Numbered from the stretch's first letter, positions 9,603 to 17,678 are shown. The stretch is DNA of 41,977 nt from an uncultured Aquimarina sp. (GCA_937929895.1 CALFUO010000099.1:1-41977), one strand, 5' to 3'. Numbers and translations: made by a program. The notes: a model not told the origin generated them from the sequence alone.

Positions 9603-10572
9603 TTGTTGCCAGTAGTTTTTTACTCAAAACATCGTTTAAAAAAATCGATTAAAGGCAAGGTTATCGTTGTTTCTCCTTGATTTCCTATAGCATTATTAAT
9701 TCCATTGTGGTTGTATTGGCTCCCATTCACTTGATAAGTCTCTACATTGTTATCATTCAATTCTTGTATGAATATATTAGCAATTTCAATTCGGGATTTA
9801 GAGCCACGTTTAGCTATAAAAAATTTAGGGTTGTCTATATTGTTCTCTACATTGAATAAAGGGGAAGCATCAATATTTTCCTGCTCATCAGTCCCAAATG
9901 CGTTTATATATATTTGACTGCCTTCTAAAACTTTTTCTCTTACGTTATAACCTTCCGTATCAATTGTAGCAACGCCTTTGATATTAGAAAGACTATAACC
10001 AGTTTGTTCTATAAAAGTTTTATTAGTCCCTATAAGAGAGATGAGATGCGCACCAGCACTATGTCCTAAAAGTGCTATTTTTTCTTGATTTCCGCCATAT
10101 TGCTCAATATTATCTAATACCCATTTAATAGCATCAGCAACATCAATATTATGAATTGGGTATTTAATTCGGTCTGGTTCTGATTGGCCTGGAAGCGGAC
10201 TCAATCTATAATTTACGCTAACAAAAACATAATTTAGACTTTCAAATAAGTTGATTTTGTTATTAAGGTTGTTCGCTTTGTCCCCAATACACCAACCACC
10301 GCCGTGAACGTAGATGACAACTGGTTTTTTTAAATCCGTATCATTCCGATAATAAATATCTAAACTTAAAAGGTTTTCGTCTGTATTCGAAACAGTTTTA
10401 TATTGTTGTGTCGTCATTAATTGCTCAAAATCAGAGGACTTATTCGTTTCTATATTTTCTTGGCTTTCACAACTTATAAATACAATAGCTAATAGTATTA
10501 AAATTCTAAATTTCATTTTATTCTTTTAGACTTGAACTTTACAATAAGGTTTAATTGAATTACTGGCAACAA
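9603..10572. mobile_element. Putative single-gene cassette: esterase bounded by a perfect 12-bp inverted repeat
   Basis: ttgttgccagta at 9603-9614; tactggcaacaa at 10561-10572; splits a paralogue pair. Confidence 0.45.
9620..10516 (-). CDS. Alpha/beta hydrolase lipoprotein (carboxylesterase / BD-FAE-like)
   Basis: Lipobox-like ISC after signal peptide; YVHGGGWCIGDK oxyanion motif; LLGHSAGAHL nucleophile elbow. Confidence 0.88.
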   Translation of the reverse strand: MKFRILILLAIVFISCESQENIETNKSSDFEQLMTTQQYKTVSNTDENLLSLDIYYRNDTDLKKPVVIYVHGGGWCIGDKANNLNNKINLFESLNYVFVSVNYRLSPLPGQSEPDRIKYPIHNIDVADAIKWVLDNIEQYGGNQEKIALLGHSAGAHLISLIGTNKTFIEQTGYSLSNIKGVATIDTEGYNVREKVLEGSQIYINAFGTDEQENIDASPLFNVENNIDNPKFFIAKRGSKSRIEIANIFIQELNDNNVETYQVNGSQYNHNGINNAIGNQGETTITLPLIDFFKRCFE

Positions 10573-10785
10573 AGAATTATAATACACTTATAGCTATTTC
10601 ATTTGAGAGATTTAATTAAGTATCCTACATTCAACTTCACAAACTAATTAAATAGTTACCTCCAACAAGAACACATGTCTTTTGTCGTCAAAAACATGCG
10701 ATACATCGATTTTTAACACATCTTAATAAATTAAAATAACATTCTGATTTACAGATTATTAACTTTATGTTATAACATCTAGAAT

Positions 10786-11574
10786 ATGAAGAAAATTTAT
10801 TTTACCCCCATACTTATTTTAGCCTACATCTTTTCCTTCGGGAAAGAAATTAATAGTCCTTCAGATGAATTCGTTGAAACAATTGGATTATCTCAGATAC
10901 ATCTTCAGGAAATTCCAATTATATATATCAATATGTTGGATGGAAAAGAAAGTTTAAATACCATTGAACAAGAATTTATTCTTATAGAAAAGAACCTGTC
11001 TTCCTTAAAAAAGATTATAACGCAAACAGGTAATAAATGTTTGAAGCAGCAGCTAAAAAATATTACAACTTCCATTAAAAAATTTAAAAAGTTAACGACA
11101 CTTTCCAGCTCCAATAATTTTAATACTATTAATAAGCAACAAATGCTTATTCAATTCCGTCTAAACAATATCTATGAAGAGCTAGACTTTGAATTTACAA
11201 AACTTGAAAAAAATGCATTTGAGGATACTATGAAAACTAACATCTTTATAGCCAACAACCAAATCTTGAATCTAAAGAAGTATAGGTTCAATCAAAAAAT
11301 GTTTGACATCACACAAAATCCCGATTATTTGATAAGTAATAGAGACATACTTAACGAGCTGAATACAGCGATAGACAAACTTATTATACACAATACACAT
11401 AATTTGGATTACGATATTAAACTAACATCTTTGATCACTTTAGTGAATTATATGCAGTACAATGAGTCACATATGACTACTATAGTTACTGATATTTCAT
11501 TGATTTTTGAAAATATTAGAGATAGCTATATAGAGGTACGTAATCAAAAAAGTTCATTCTATAGTTATAATTAA
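10786..11574 (+). CDS. Secreted mostly alpha-helical protein of unknown function (paralogue of 8540-9400)
   Basis: Signal peptide; IHLQEIPIIYI and TDISLIFENIRD align with INLQQLPIQIL and KDISLLFEGLKD of the first copy. Confidence 0.75.
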   Translation: MKKIYFTPILILAYIFSFGKEINSPSDEFVETIGLSQIHLQEIPIIYINMLDGKESLNTIEQEFILIEKNLSSLKKIITQTGNKCLKQQLKNITTSIKKFKKLTTLSSSNNFNTINKQQMLIQFRLNNIYEELDFEFTKLEKNAFEDTMKTNIFIANNQILNLKKYRFNQKMFDITQNPDYLISNRDILNELNTAIDKLIIHNTHNLDYDIKLTSLITLVNYMQYNESHMTTIVTDISLIFENIRDSYIEVRNQKSSFYSYN

Positions 11575-11611
11575 AATCGTATCTTTAATCGAACACAAAT
11601 TTTTATTTAAC

Positions 11612-12250
11612 ATGACAGGAATCTTAGACTTATTAAATGGTCCTTTAGGACAGCAAATTATTAGTGGAGTTAGCCAACAATCTGGTCAATCAGCAGACAA
11701 AACTAGTGGCTTATTACAAATGGCTCTTCCTGTTTTAATGGGAGCAATGAAAAAGAATGCCGCAACACCAGAGGGTGCACAAGGGCTTTTAGGAGCATTA
11801 GATAAGCACCAACAAGGTGGTATTTTAGAAAATTTAGGCGGATTATTTAACGGTGGTGTAGATCAATCTGTACAACAAGATGGAGATAATATCTTAGGAC
11901 ATATTTTAGGATCTAAAAGATCCCAGGTAGAAGGTGCATTAAGTCAACAATCTGGTATCGATGCGGGTTCTGTGGGTAATATATTAAAAGTAGCTGCCCC
12001 TATCCTTATGGGCGTTTTAGGGCAGCAAAAGCAACAACAGGGTATTTCTGATGCAAATGGTATAGGAAGCTTATTAGGGGGTTTACTAGGAGGGTCGTCT
12101 CAAAACTCTGGAGCATCTTCTATATTAACTTCTATTTTAGATGCAGATGGCGATGGTAGTATCATGGATGATGTTGCTAATATAGCTTTAGGTGGTAAGA
12201 AAAAAGGTGGTTTAGGAGGTTTACTAGGCGGTCTTTTCGGAGGTAAATAG
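11612..12250 (+). CDS. DUF937 domain-containing protein
   Basis: GILDLLNGPLGQQIISGVSQQSG...LPVLMGAMKKNA repeated; Gly-rich C-terminus. Confidence 0.88.
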   Translation: MTGILDLLNGPLGQQIISGVSQQSGQSADKTSGLLQMALPVLMGAMKKNAATPEGAQGLLGALDKHQQGGILENLGGLFNGGVDQSVQQDGDNILGHILGSKRSQVEGALSQQSGIDAGSVGNILKVAAPILMGVLGQQKQQQGISDANGIGSLLGGLLGGSSQNSGASSILTSILDADGDGSIMDDVANIALGGKKKGGLGGLLGGLFGGK

Positions 12251-12272
12251 GTCTATATTTATTATATAATTT

Positions 12273-12309
12273 AAAAAAGTCGGTATTCTTAAAGATTACC
12301 GACTTTTTT
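12273..12309 (+). terminator. Intrinsic terminator
   Basis: AAAAAAGTCGGTA...TACCGACTTTTTT. Confidence 0.85.
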
Positions 12310-12350
12310 ATGAAATTAATTATCTTTAAACATAACTAAAATCGACATAA

Positions 12351-12728
12351 ATGTTTGGACTTATTTTTAACATCGCTGCCATATGTGCAGGTTTACTACT
12401 AGCTACTTCCCTACTCGATAAATGGGATGGAGATAAAGACATTTTCAATAAAGCTGCTAAGTTTTTATTGCCCTATAATACGATTATCGGAGGAGTAATT
12501 TTTGCACTAGGAGTACTTGGGCTTTTTAGCAGAGGGTGTTTTGTACACAATAGCATTGCTGTCTGTGCTGGGCTACTTTTAATTACTGATATTCTAGGTA
12601 AAACTCCACTTGTCGGGCAATTACTAGTTAAAGCCTCTAAGGCTTTGATACCTTTTAAAGTGATTGTTGGTATAGGTGTTCTAGCTGTTGGGCTTACTCG
12701 TTTCTTTGGTATGGGATTACTTTGTTAA
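12351..12728 (+). CDS. Small multi-pass membrane protein of unknown function
   Basis: 125 aa with several hydrophobic stretches. Confidence 0.65.
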   Translation: MFGLIFNIAAICAGLLLATSLLDKWDGDKDIFNKAAKFLLPYNTIIGGVIFALGVLGLFSRGCFVHNSIAVCAGLLLITDILGKTPLVGQLLVKASKALIPFKVIVGIGVLAVGLTRFFGMGLLC

Positions 12729-12845
12729 GTATTTATGTACACTTAAAGCAAATAGGCAATTTAGTTTTCGTGATTTCACAAATCTTAGTTAATTCACTTG
12801 TTTATTTATGTATATTAAACACTACACATTGCTTATCTAATACCT

Positions 12846-13005
12846 ATTCAATTCGAAAATAATATGATCGTTAAAACAGCCCTCTTTTCTGTTATTTCTT
12901 CATTATAAAACTTGACAATGATTAATGCTATTCTAAAATTTTATGGCTCGAAATAGCGAAAATACTTTCTATTTTTATTATAATCATATTATTTTCAAAT
13001 TGAAT
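12846..13005. repeat. Foldback element with 23-bp terminal inverted repeats
   Basis: ATTCAATTCGAAAATAATATGAT (12846-12868) vs ATCATATTATTTTCAAATTGAAT (12983-13005), 22/23 complementary. Confidence 0.6.
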
Positions 13006-13125
13006 TATAACCGATCGTGACTTCTATTGATTGAGATCTATTTATAATTTTTCGATGATTAAAATTATGTTTAACCTACATAATGATTGTAAATTTAAAT
13101 CGTATTGTATCAACTCAAAAAGCTA

Positions 13126-13198
13126 TGGAGAGTCACTTTTTTTAAAACTACTGTCACACCTAGCTGGGTGATAAAGAAAGGAAGAATACCACTCTCCA
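13126..13198. ncRNA. Candidate structured non-coding RNA
   Basis: Outer TGGAGAGT/ACTCTCCA stem enclosing a TGTCAC(A)CC-TAGCT-GGGTGATA hairpin in AT-rich non-coding DNA. Confidence 0.3.
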
Positions 13199-13645
13199 AA
13201 AACTTCAATCATCTCTTATTATATTGTAAATTAATTATTGGTGGAGACTCTTAAACAATGGTAACAATGTATAAGAAAACATAGGGCCTTTAGATTTAAT
13301 TTAAAGGTCTGTATTTGCTTATAAAATCAACAACGATAGAATTTGACATTTATAAAAAAAATAAAAGCAAAATATCTATATTTGGCTAAATACCGATCGA
13401 AATATATCGTTTATCACCCGTCCTAAGTTCTATTACATTTATTGACAAATAAACTAAGATCATAAAGTAGTATAAATACTTTCAATATCCAAAAGTTCCC
13501 AACCTCTCGAAGAATAAATGAAATAGCAGAAAAACACAATCAAAACAGTGACTATATGACGCGAGGTAGCAATCACTAAATACCAAATAATACTCTAAAA
13601 AATGGTATTATTCTCCCCCCGACTCTTCTTAAAAAAGAGGAAACA

Positions 13646-13717
13646 ATGAAAGTACAACAAAACTTATTAAACCTGAATAATGCATTTATTACGTTAGATT
13701 CTATAAAAAAATACTAG
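13646..13717 (+). pseudogene. Possible truncated reading frame (23 aa) ending inside the dispersed repeat
   Basis: AGAGGAAACA-ATG then MKVQQNLLNLNNAFITLDSIKKY*, the TAG lying inside CTAGTATCCGAAAG. Confidence 0.25.
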
Positions 13718-13739
13718 TATCCGAAAGTTTCGGATTTTA
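13715..13739. repeat. Dispersed repeat, head-to-head copy
   Basis: CTAGTATCCGAAA-G-TTTCGGATTTTAG, imperfect palindrome 11/13. Confidence 0.55.
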
Positions 13740-13889
13740 GAAAAATCAAAATTTTAAATAACTTGTTTTTAATGATTTAAAAGTCTTGAACGTCAAAATG
13801 CTGAGAAAAGATCTTTTCTAATATGAATTAAAAAGATCTAAATTAAAAACTTGTAACAACTTGATTTATAAAGTCGATTTTCTATTCTC

Positions 13890-13943
13890 TTTCAGTGAAA
13901 CAGTCTATATTTTAAAGTTTCGGATACTTGTGAAAAAAAACAT
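13890..13943. repeat. Dispersed repeat, long copy (inverted relative to 41927-41977)
   Basis: TTTCAGTGAAACAGTCTATATTTTAAAGTTTCGGATACTTGTGAAAA; about 5 mismatches in 47 nt to the reverse complement of the window's right edge. Confidence 0.75.
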
Positions 13944-13972
13944 AAAATTTAATAGAAAATGATTTTAATAGC

Positions 13973-14005
13973 TACATTTGTACTGTAACAAAAATTATTA
14001 TAGTT
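13973..14005 (+). promoter_or_regulatory. Promoter -7 element (TACATTTG) plus putative Rrf2 operator
   Basis: TACATTTG followed by ACTGTAACAAAAATTATTATAGTT, similar to the palindrome at 14443-14465. Confidence 0.5.
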
Positions 14006-14016
14006 AAATACATATT

Positions 14017-14427
14017 TTGGTAAAAAGTAAATTTTCTATATCTCTCCATATAATGACATTTCTGGCATATTACCCAGATAAATGGCATGCTTCTACTGAA
14101 ATTTCAAAAAGTCTGAATATCAACCCCGTTCTTGTTAGAAAAGAACTTAAAAGTTTAAAAGACCATAATTTAATAGAAAGTAAAGAAGGAAAAAATGGTG
14201 GGATACAATTAATGAGAAAAGCTGAAAATATTTATTTATCAGATATTTTTATCGCTGTTAAAGGCAGCAATCATTTATTAAATCTTTCTAATAATGTACC
14301 CGATGTTTCATGTAAAATTGGAGGACAAATAAATGAAAAACTACTCGTAATGTTTGATGATATGGATAATGCTATTACAAATACATTAAAAAATCAAACG
14401 CTTGAAGGATTTAAAAATCAATTTTAG
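14017..14427 (+). CDS. Rrf2 family transcriptional regulator (TTG start)
   Basis: FSISLHIMTFLAYYPDKWHASTEISKSLNINPVLVRKELKSLKDHNLIESKEGKNGGIQL. Confidence 0.88.
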   Translation: MVKSKFSISLHIMTFLAYYPDKWHASTEISKSLNINPVLVRKELKSLKDHNLIESKEGKNGGIQLMRKAENIYLSDIFIAVKGSNHLLNLSNNVPDVSCKIGGQINEKLLVMFDDMDNAITNTLKNQTLEGFKNQF

Positions 14428-14442
14428 TTTTTTTTAAATTAA

Positions 14443-14465
14443 ACTGTAATAATTATTATAACAGT
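14443..14465. promoter_or_regulatory. Near-palindromic operator candidate ACTGTAATAATTATTATAACAGT
   Basis: ACTGTAAT/ATAACAGT symmetry between the Rrf2 gene and the hydrolase gene; related sequence at the Rrf2 promoter. Confidence 0.5.
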
Positions 14466-14478
14466 AAATATTGAAATT

Positions 14479-15327
14479 ATGAATAAGTCTATTAAAATCA
14501 ATGATATCTCTATATTTTATAGAGAATCTGGTCAGAAGAACGAAGAAACTATTTTGTTTTTACACGGTAATCCGACCTCTTCTCATATGTATAAATCACT
14601 CATGGCTTCATTAGAAAATAACTATCATGTAATCGCACCAGATTACCCTGGTTATGGGTTTAGTGATAGTCCATCTACCAAAGAGTTCGAATATTCTTTT
14701 GAAAACATTAGCGTACTCATGGACAAATTTATTGATAAACTTAACCTAAATAAATTCTATTTATTTGTTCAAGACTATGGCGGTCCAATAGGATTTCGTA
14801 TTGCTACAAGAAGACCTGAATTAATTAAAGGGCTTATTATTCAAAATGCAAATATTTATGTTGAAGGTTTTGGTGAATGGGCTTTGGAAATAGGAGGTTA
14901 CATGCAAAACAATGATGTTGAAGCCATGAATAAATACAAAAAACATCTAACAACACTCGAAGGTCTTAGAGAACAATATGTGACGGGCTCTAAAGAAGCT
15001 AGTTTAATAGATCCTGCTTCTTATTTTTTAGATTATGCTTTTTTAAATCGCCCTGGTATAAAAGATATCTTTCTTACTCTTTTTGATGACTATGGTTCTA
15101 ATTTCGAAAAGTACGAAGAGTGGCAAAATTACCTTAAAACATATCAACCACCTACGCTAGTTGTTTGGGGTGAAAATGACAAATTCTTTAGCAGTCCAGG
15201 TGCAGAAGCTTATAAAAAAGACTTAAAAAATGTAGAGATACATCTTTTCGATGGTGGACACTTTATGCTAGAAGAGTATTACAAAGAAGTTGCCGTTTTA
15301 ACAGACCTATTTATCCAAAAAAATTAA
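14479..15327 (+). CDS. Alpha/beta fold hydrolase (haloalkane dehalogenase/epoxide hydrolase-like)
   Basis: ILFLHGNPTSSHMYKSL, FVQDYGGPIGFRIA, WGENDKFF, DGGHFMLEE. Confidence 0.92.
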   Translation: MNKSIKINDISIFYRESGQKNEETILFLHGNPTSSHMYKSLMASLENNYHVIAPDYPGYGFSDSPSTKEFEYSFENISVLMDKFIDKLNLNKFYLFVQDYGGPIGFRIATRRPELIKGLIIQNANIYVEGFGEWALEIGGYMQNNDVEAMNKYKKHLTTLEGLREQYVTGSKEASLIDPASYFLDYAFLNRPGIKDIFLTLFDDYGSNFEKYEEWQNYLKTYQPPTLVVWGENDKFFSSPGAEAYKKDLKNVEIHLFDGGHFMLEEYYKEVAVLTDLFIQKN

Positions 15328-15343
15328 TTTTAAAACAAGAAAT

Positions 15344-16216
15344 ATGAAAGTGTTCGTAACAGGAGCTACCGGATTCCAAGGAAGTAGTATTGCAAAAGAA
15401 TTATTAGGTGAACACCATCAAGTGGTTACATTGAAAAGAGATCCAAACAATGGAATGCCGCCAATGGTCGGAATAGACGTAATCGCTGGAGGACTAGAAA
15501 GTAAAGATTCATTAAAAAAAGCTATGAAAGGAGTACAAGCTGCTGTCTACTCTTTCCCTTTAATTTTTGATCTTGAACTTGCTAAATCCTATACCGAAAA
15601 TTTTATTTCAGCTGCTAAACAAGAAAACGTAAACCTTATAGTATTTAACTCTACTTTTCATTTGGCTCCTTCGAAAACTGGATTTTTAGCCTTAGATATA
15701 AAGGTGACTATAAAAGAATTACTGGATGCCTCTGGTCTTAATGTAATCACATTGGCACCCGATATTTATTTAGATAATATTGCTGCACCTTGGTCTATTC
15801 CTGTTATTTTAGAAAATAAGATCGTGCCTTATCCTATTAAATCGGATCAAAAATTACCTTGGATTAGTCATTCTGACCTAGGAAAATATGTCGCAAAAGC
15901 AATTGTAAAACCAGAATTAGCTGGTCAAACATTACCTATTGGAGGAAATCTAATTACAGGTAATGAAATTGCCTCTGCAATATCTTCAAAAATAAACCAA
16001 TCACTTCATTTCATTGCAGTCCCTGTGGATGAATTTGAAAATCAATTGAAACCTGGATTTGGTGAATTGGCAGCTCAAGAAATCTCTAATATCTATCGTT
16101 TTGTTGAACAAAATCATACAGATTTTACAAACAAAGACTTTCAAAAAACAAATGAATTATTAGGTGTTACACCTCAATCTCTTTCTGATTGGGTAGCGAC
16201 TGTAAACTGGAGTTAA
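15344..16216 (+). CDS. NmrA-like NAD(P)-binding protein
   Basis: MKVFVTGATGFQGSSIAKELL Rossmann motif. Confidence 0.88.
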   Translation: MKVFVTGATGFQGSSIAKELLGEHHQVVTLKRDPNNGMPPMVGIDVIAGGLESKDSLKKAMKGVQAAVYSFPLIFDLELAKSYTENFISAAKQENVNLIVFNSTFHLAPSKTGFLALDIKVTIKELLDASGLNVITLAPDIYLDNIAAPWSIPVILENKIVPYPIKSDQKLPWISHSDLGKYVAKAIVKPELAGQTLPIGGNLITGNEIASAISSKINQSLHFIAVPVDEFENQLKPGFGELAAQEISNIYRFVEQNHTDFTNKDFQKTNELLGVTPQSLSDWVATVNWS

Positions 16217-16250
16217 TAATCATTATTTTAAAGTAATCTTAGAACTTTAC

Positions 16251-16268
16251 ACTAGTATCCGAAAGTTT
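16251..16268. repeat. Dispersed repeat copy cactagtatccgaaagtt-type
   Basis: acactagtatccgaaagt; inverted relative to 13914-13931. Confidence 0.55.
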
Positions 16269-16270
16269 TA

Positions 16271-16409
16271 ATACCATTTCCTAATTGAATTTACCGAATT
16301 AAAATGCGCATTTTAATTTTTTTTACTTCAACATAAAAAACTACCGTAGCTGCTACTATGCTAATTTTTATAACTTATATAATTCCTAAATTCATATAGG
16401 AAATGGTAT
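16271..16409. mobile_element. MITE-like foldback element, copy 1
   Basis: Perfect 12-bp TIRs ATACCATTTCCT/AGGAAATGGTAT; internal sequence shared with copy 2. Confidence 0.75.
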
Positions 16410-16515
16410 AAATTCCGTTGTTTTAGATTTGGACGAAAAAACCAAATAATGGCAAAGCCTTTAAGATATGACCTCCGTTAAAAGCGAAGGTTTTATAGAC
16501 TCAAACAAAAACAAA

Positions 16516-16914
16516 ATGAACGAAAATTTAAAAAATGAAGTTAGACATGCTTTAAACGCATGGTTAAAAGCATTTAACGACAATGACTTAGACGCCTTGA
16601 TAGGCTTATATGACCCAGAAATTAACTACGCCAACAGTGCTAAAGCTATAGAAATAGGTATTCCTGCAATAAAAAAAGGATTTGCAAATAGTTTTGCAAT
16701 TAAGCCCAAAGTTGTTTTTAAAGAAGAACAAGCTATCGTAGTTGATGGTTTAGGGTATATCGCAGGACAATTTAGAGTTTCTGGCACAAACCCTGAAGAT
16801 GGTAGCGCTGTAGGAGAGGCTGGTCGCGTAGTCGTTATTTTCAGAAAGGACGCTAACAATCAATGGAAATTAGTATTCGATATGGATAATCGTCCTCCGG
16901 ATGTAACAATTTAA
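16516..16914 (+). CDS. Nuclear transport factor 2 / SnoaL-like (YybH-type) protein
   Basis: ALNAWLKAFNDNDLDALIGLYDPEINY...RVVVIFRKDANNQWKLVFDMDN; ORF track starts at 16468, ATG at 16516 preferred. Confidence 0.83.
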   Translation: MNENLKNEVRHALNAWLKAFNDNDLDALIGLYDPEINYANSAKAIEIGIPAIKKGFANSFAIKPKVVFKEEQAIVVDGLGYIAGQFRVSGTNPEDGSAVGEAGRVVVIFRKDANNQWKLVFDMDNRPPDVTI

Positions 16915-16927
16915 AATAACTAACATT

Positions 16928-17308
16928 ATGATTAGAAAAGCAATGCAACCAAGAGATGTTGCAAATCAAATAGGTGAATGCATTAAAGAAGGTAATATAG
17001 ATAATATAGTCGATTTTTTTCACCCAGATTATCTAATGTCTTTTCCTCCGACTGAAGACCCAAAATCAGGATTAGAAATTATAAGAACTGTTTTTTCTTC
17101 CTTTATTGAATCTAAGTCAACCTTAATAAGTAAAGTAACTGGTGAAATTATTAATGGTGATATTTCTTTGCTTCAGGCAGAATGGCATATTGAAGATGCA
17201 ACAGGAACAATTATAAGTGAAGGAAAATCTACAGAAGTTCTAAAACAAAGAGCAGACGGTTCTTGGGTATATTACATAGATTGCCCAATGGGTTTACCAC
17301 AAGTGTGA
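16928..17308 (+). CDS. Nuclear transport factor 2-like protein
   Basis: IGECIKEGNIDNIVDFFHPDYLMSF...STEVLKQRADGSWVYYIDCP. Confidence 0.8.
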   Translation: MIRKAMQPRDVANQIGECIKEGNIDNIVDFFHPDYLMSFPPTEDPKSGLEIIRTVFSSFIESKSTLISKVTGEIINGDISLLQAEWHIEDATGTIISEGKSTEVLKQRADGSWVYYIDCPMGLPQV

Positions 17309-17678
17309 TGGTGTTTTAGCCTAGATTAGGTATTAGAAAAATAATCTACTCGGTCTTTGATCTACACAGCAAATACTATCGTAGACTATATTCTTAATTT
17401 AACCATAGCAATACTATGCTTAGATACTGACAGAAAATAAATAATAAAGAAAAAGTTATGGAAGTAAATTACTATCGTCATTTCTATGAAGACAGCAATT
17501 ACCTAAAGAAAGAAATTATCAATTTAAAACATTGAATTCCAAACTTTAATGAAGGGACTCCCCTACCATTTCTATTGAAATTCTAGGAGTGATATTGAGT
17601 AATTATAAGGTAAACGATACTACCACTTTTCCTTTTTCAGGTTAATCCATTGCCTATTTTTTTTTCCAACTTAAAATA

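Noticed and set aside
9560-9620. Integron attC site at the esterase boundary
   Set aside because: GTTAGC/GCAAC-type symmetry is suggestive, but the canonical RYYYAAC/GTTRRRY pair and an integrase were not identified; kept only as a foldback observation.
12729-14016. CRISPR array, retron or DGR template repeat in the gene-free region
   Set aside because: No regularly spaced repeats, no reverse transcriptase or Cas-like ORF in the window, and no copy of a variable-region sequence.
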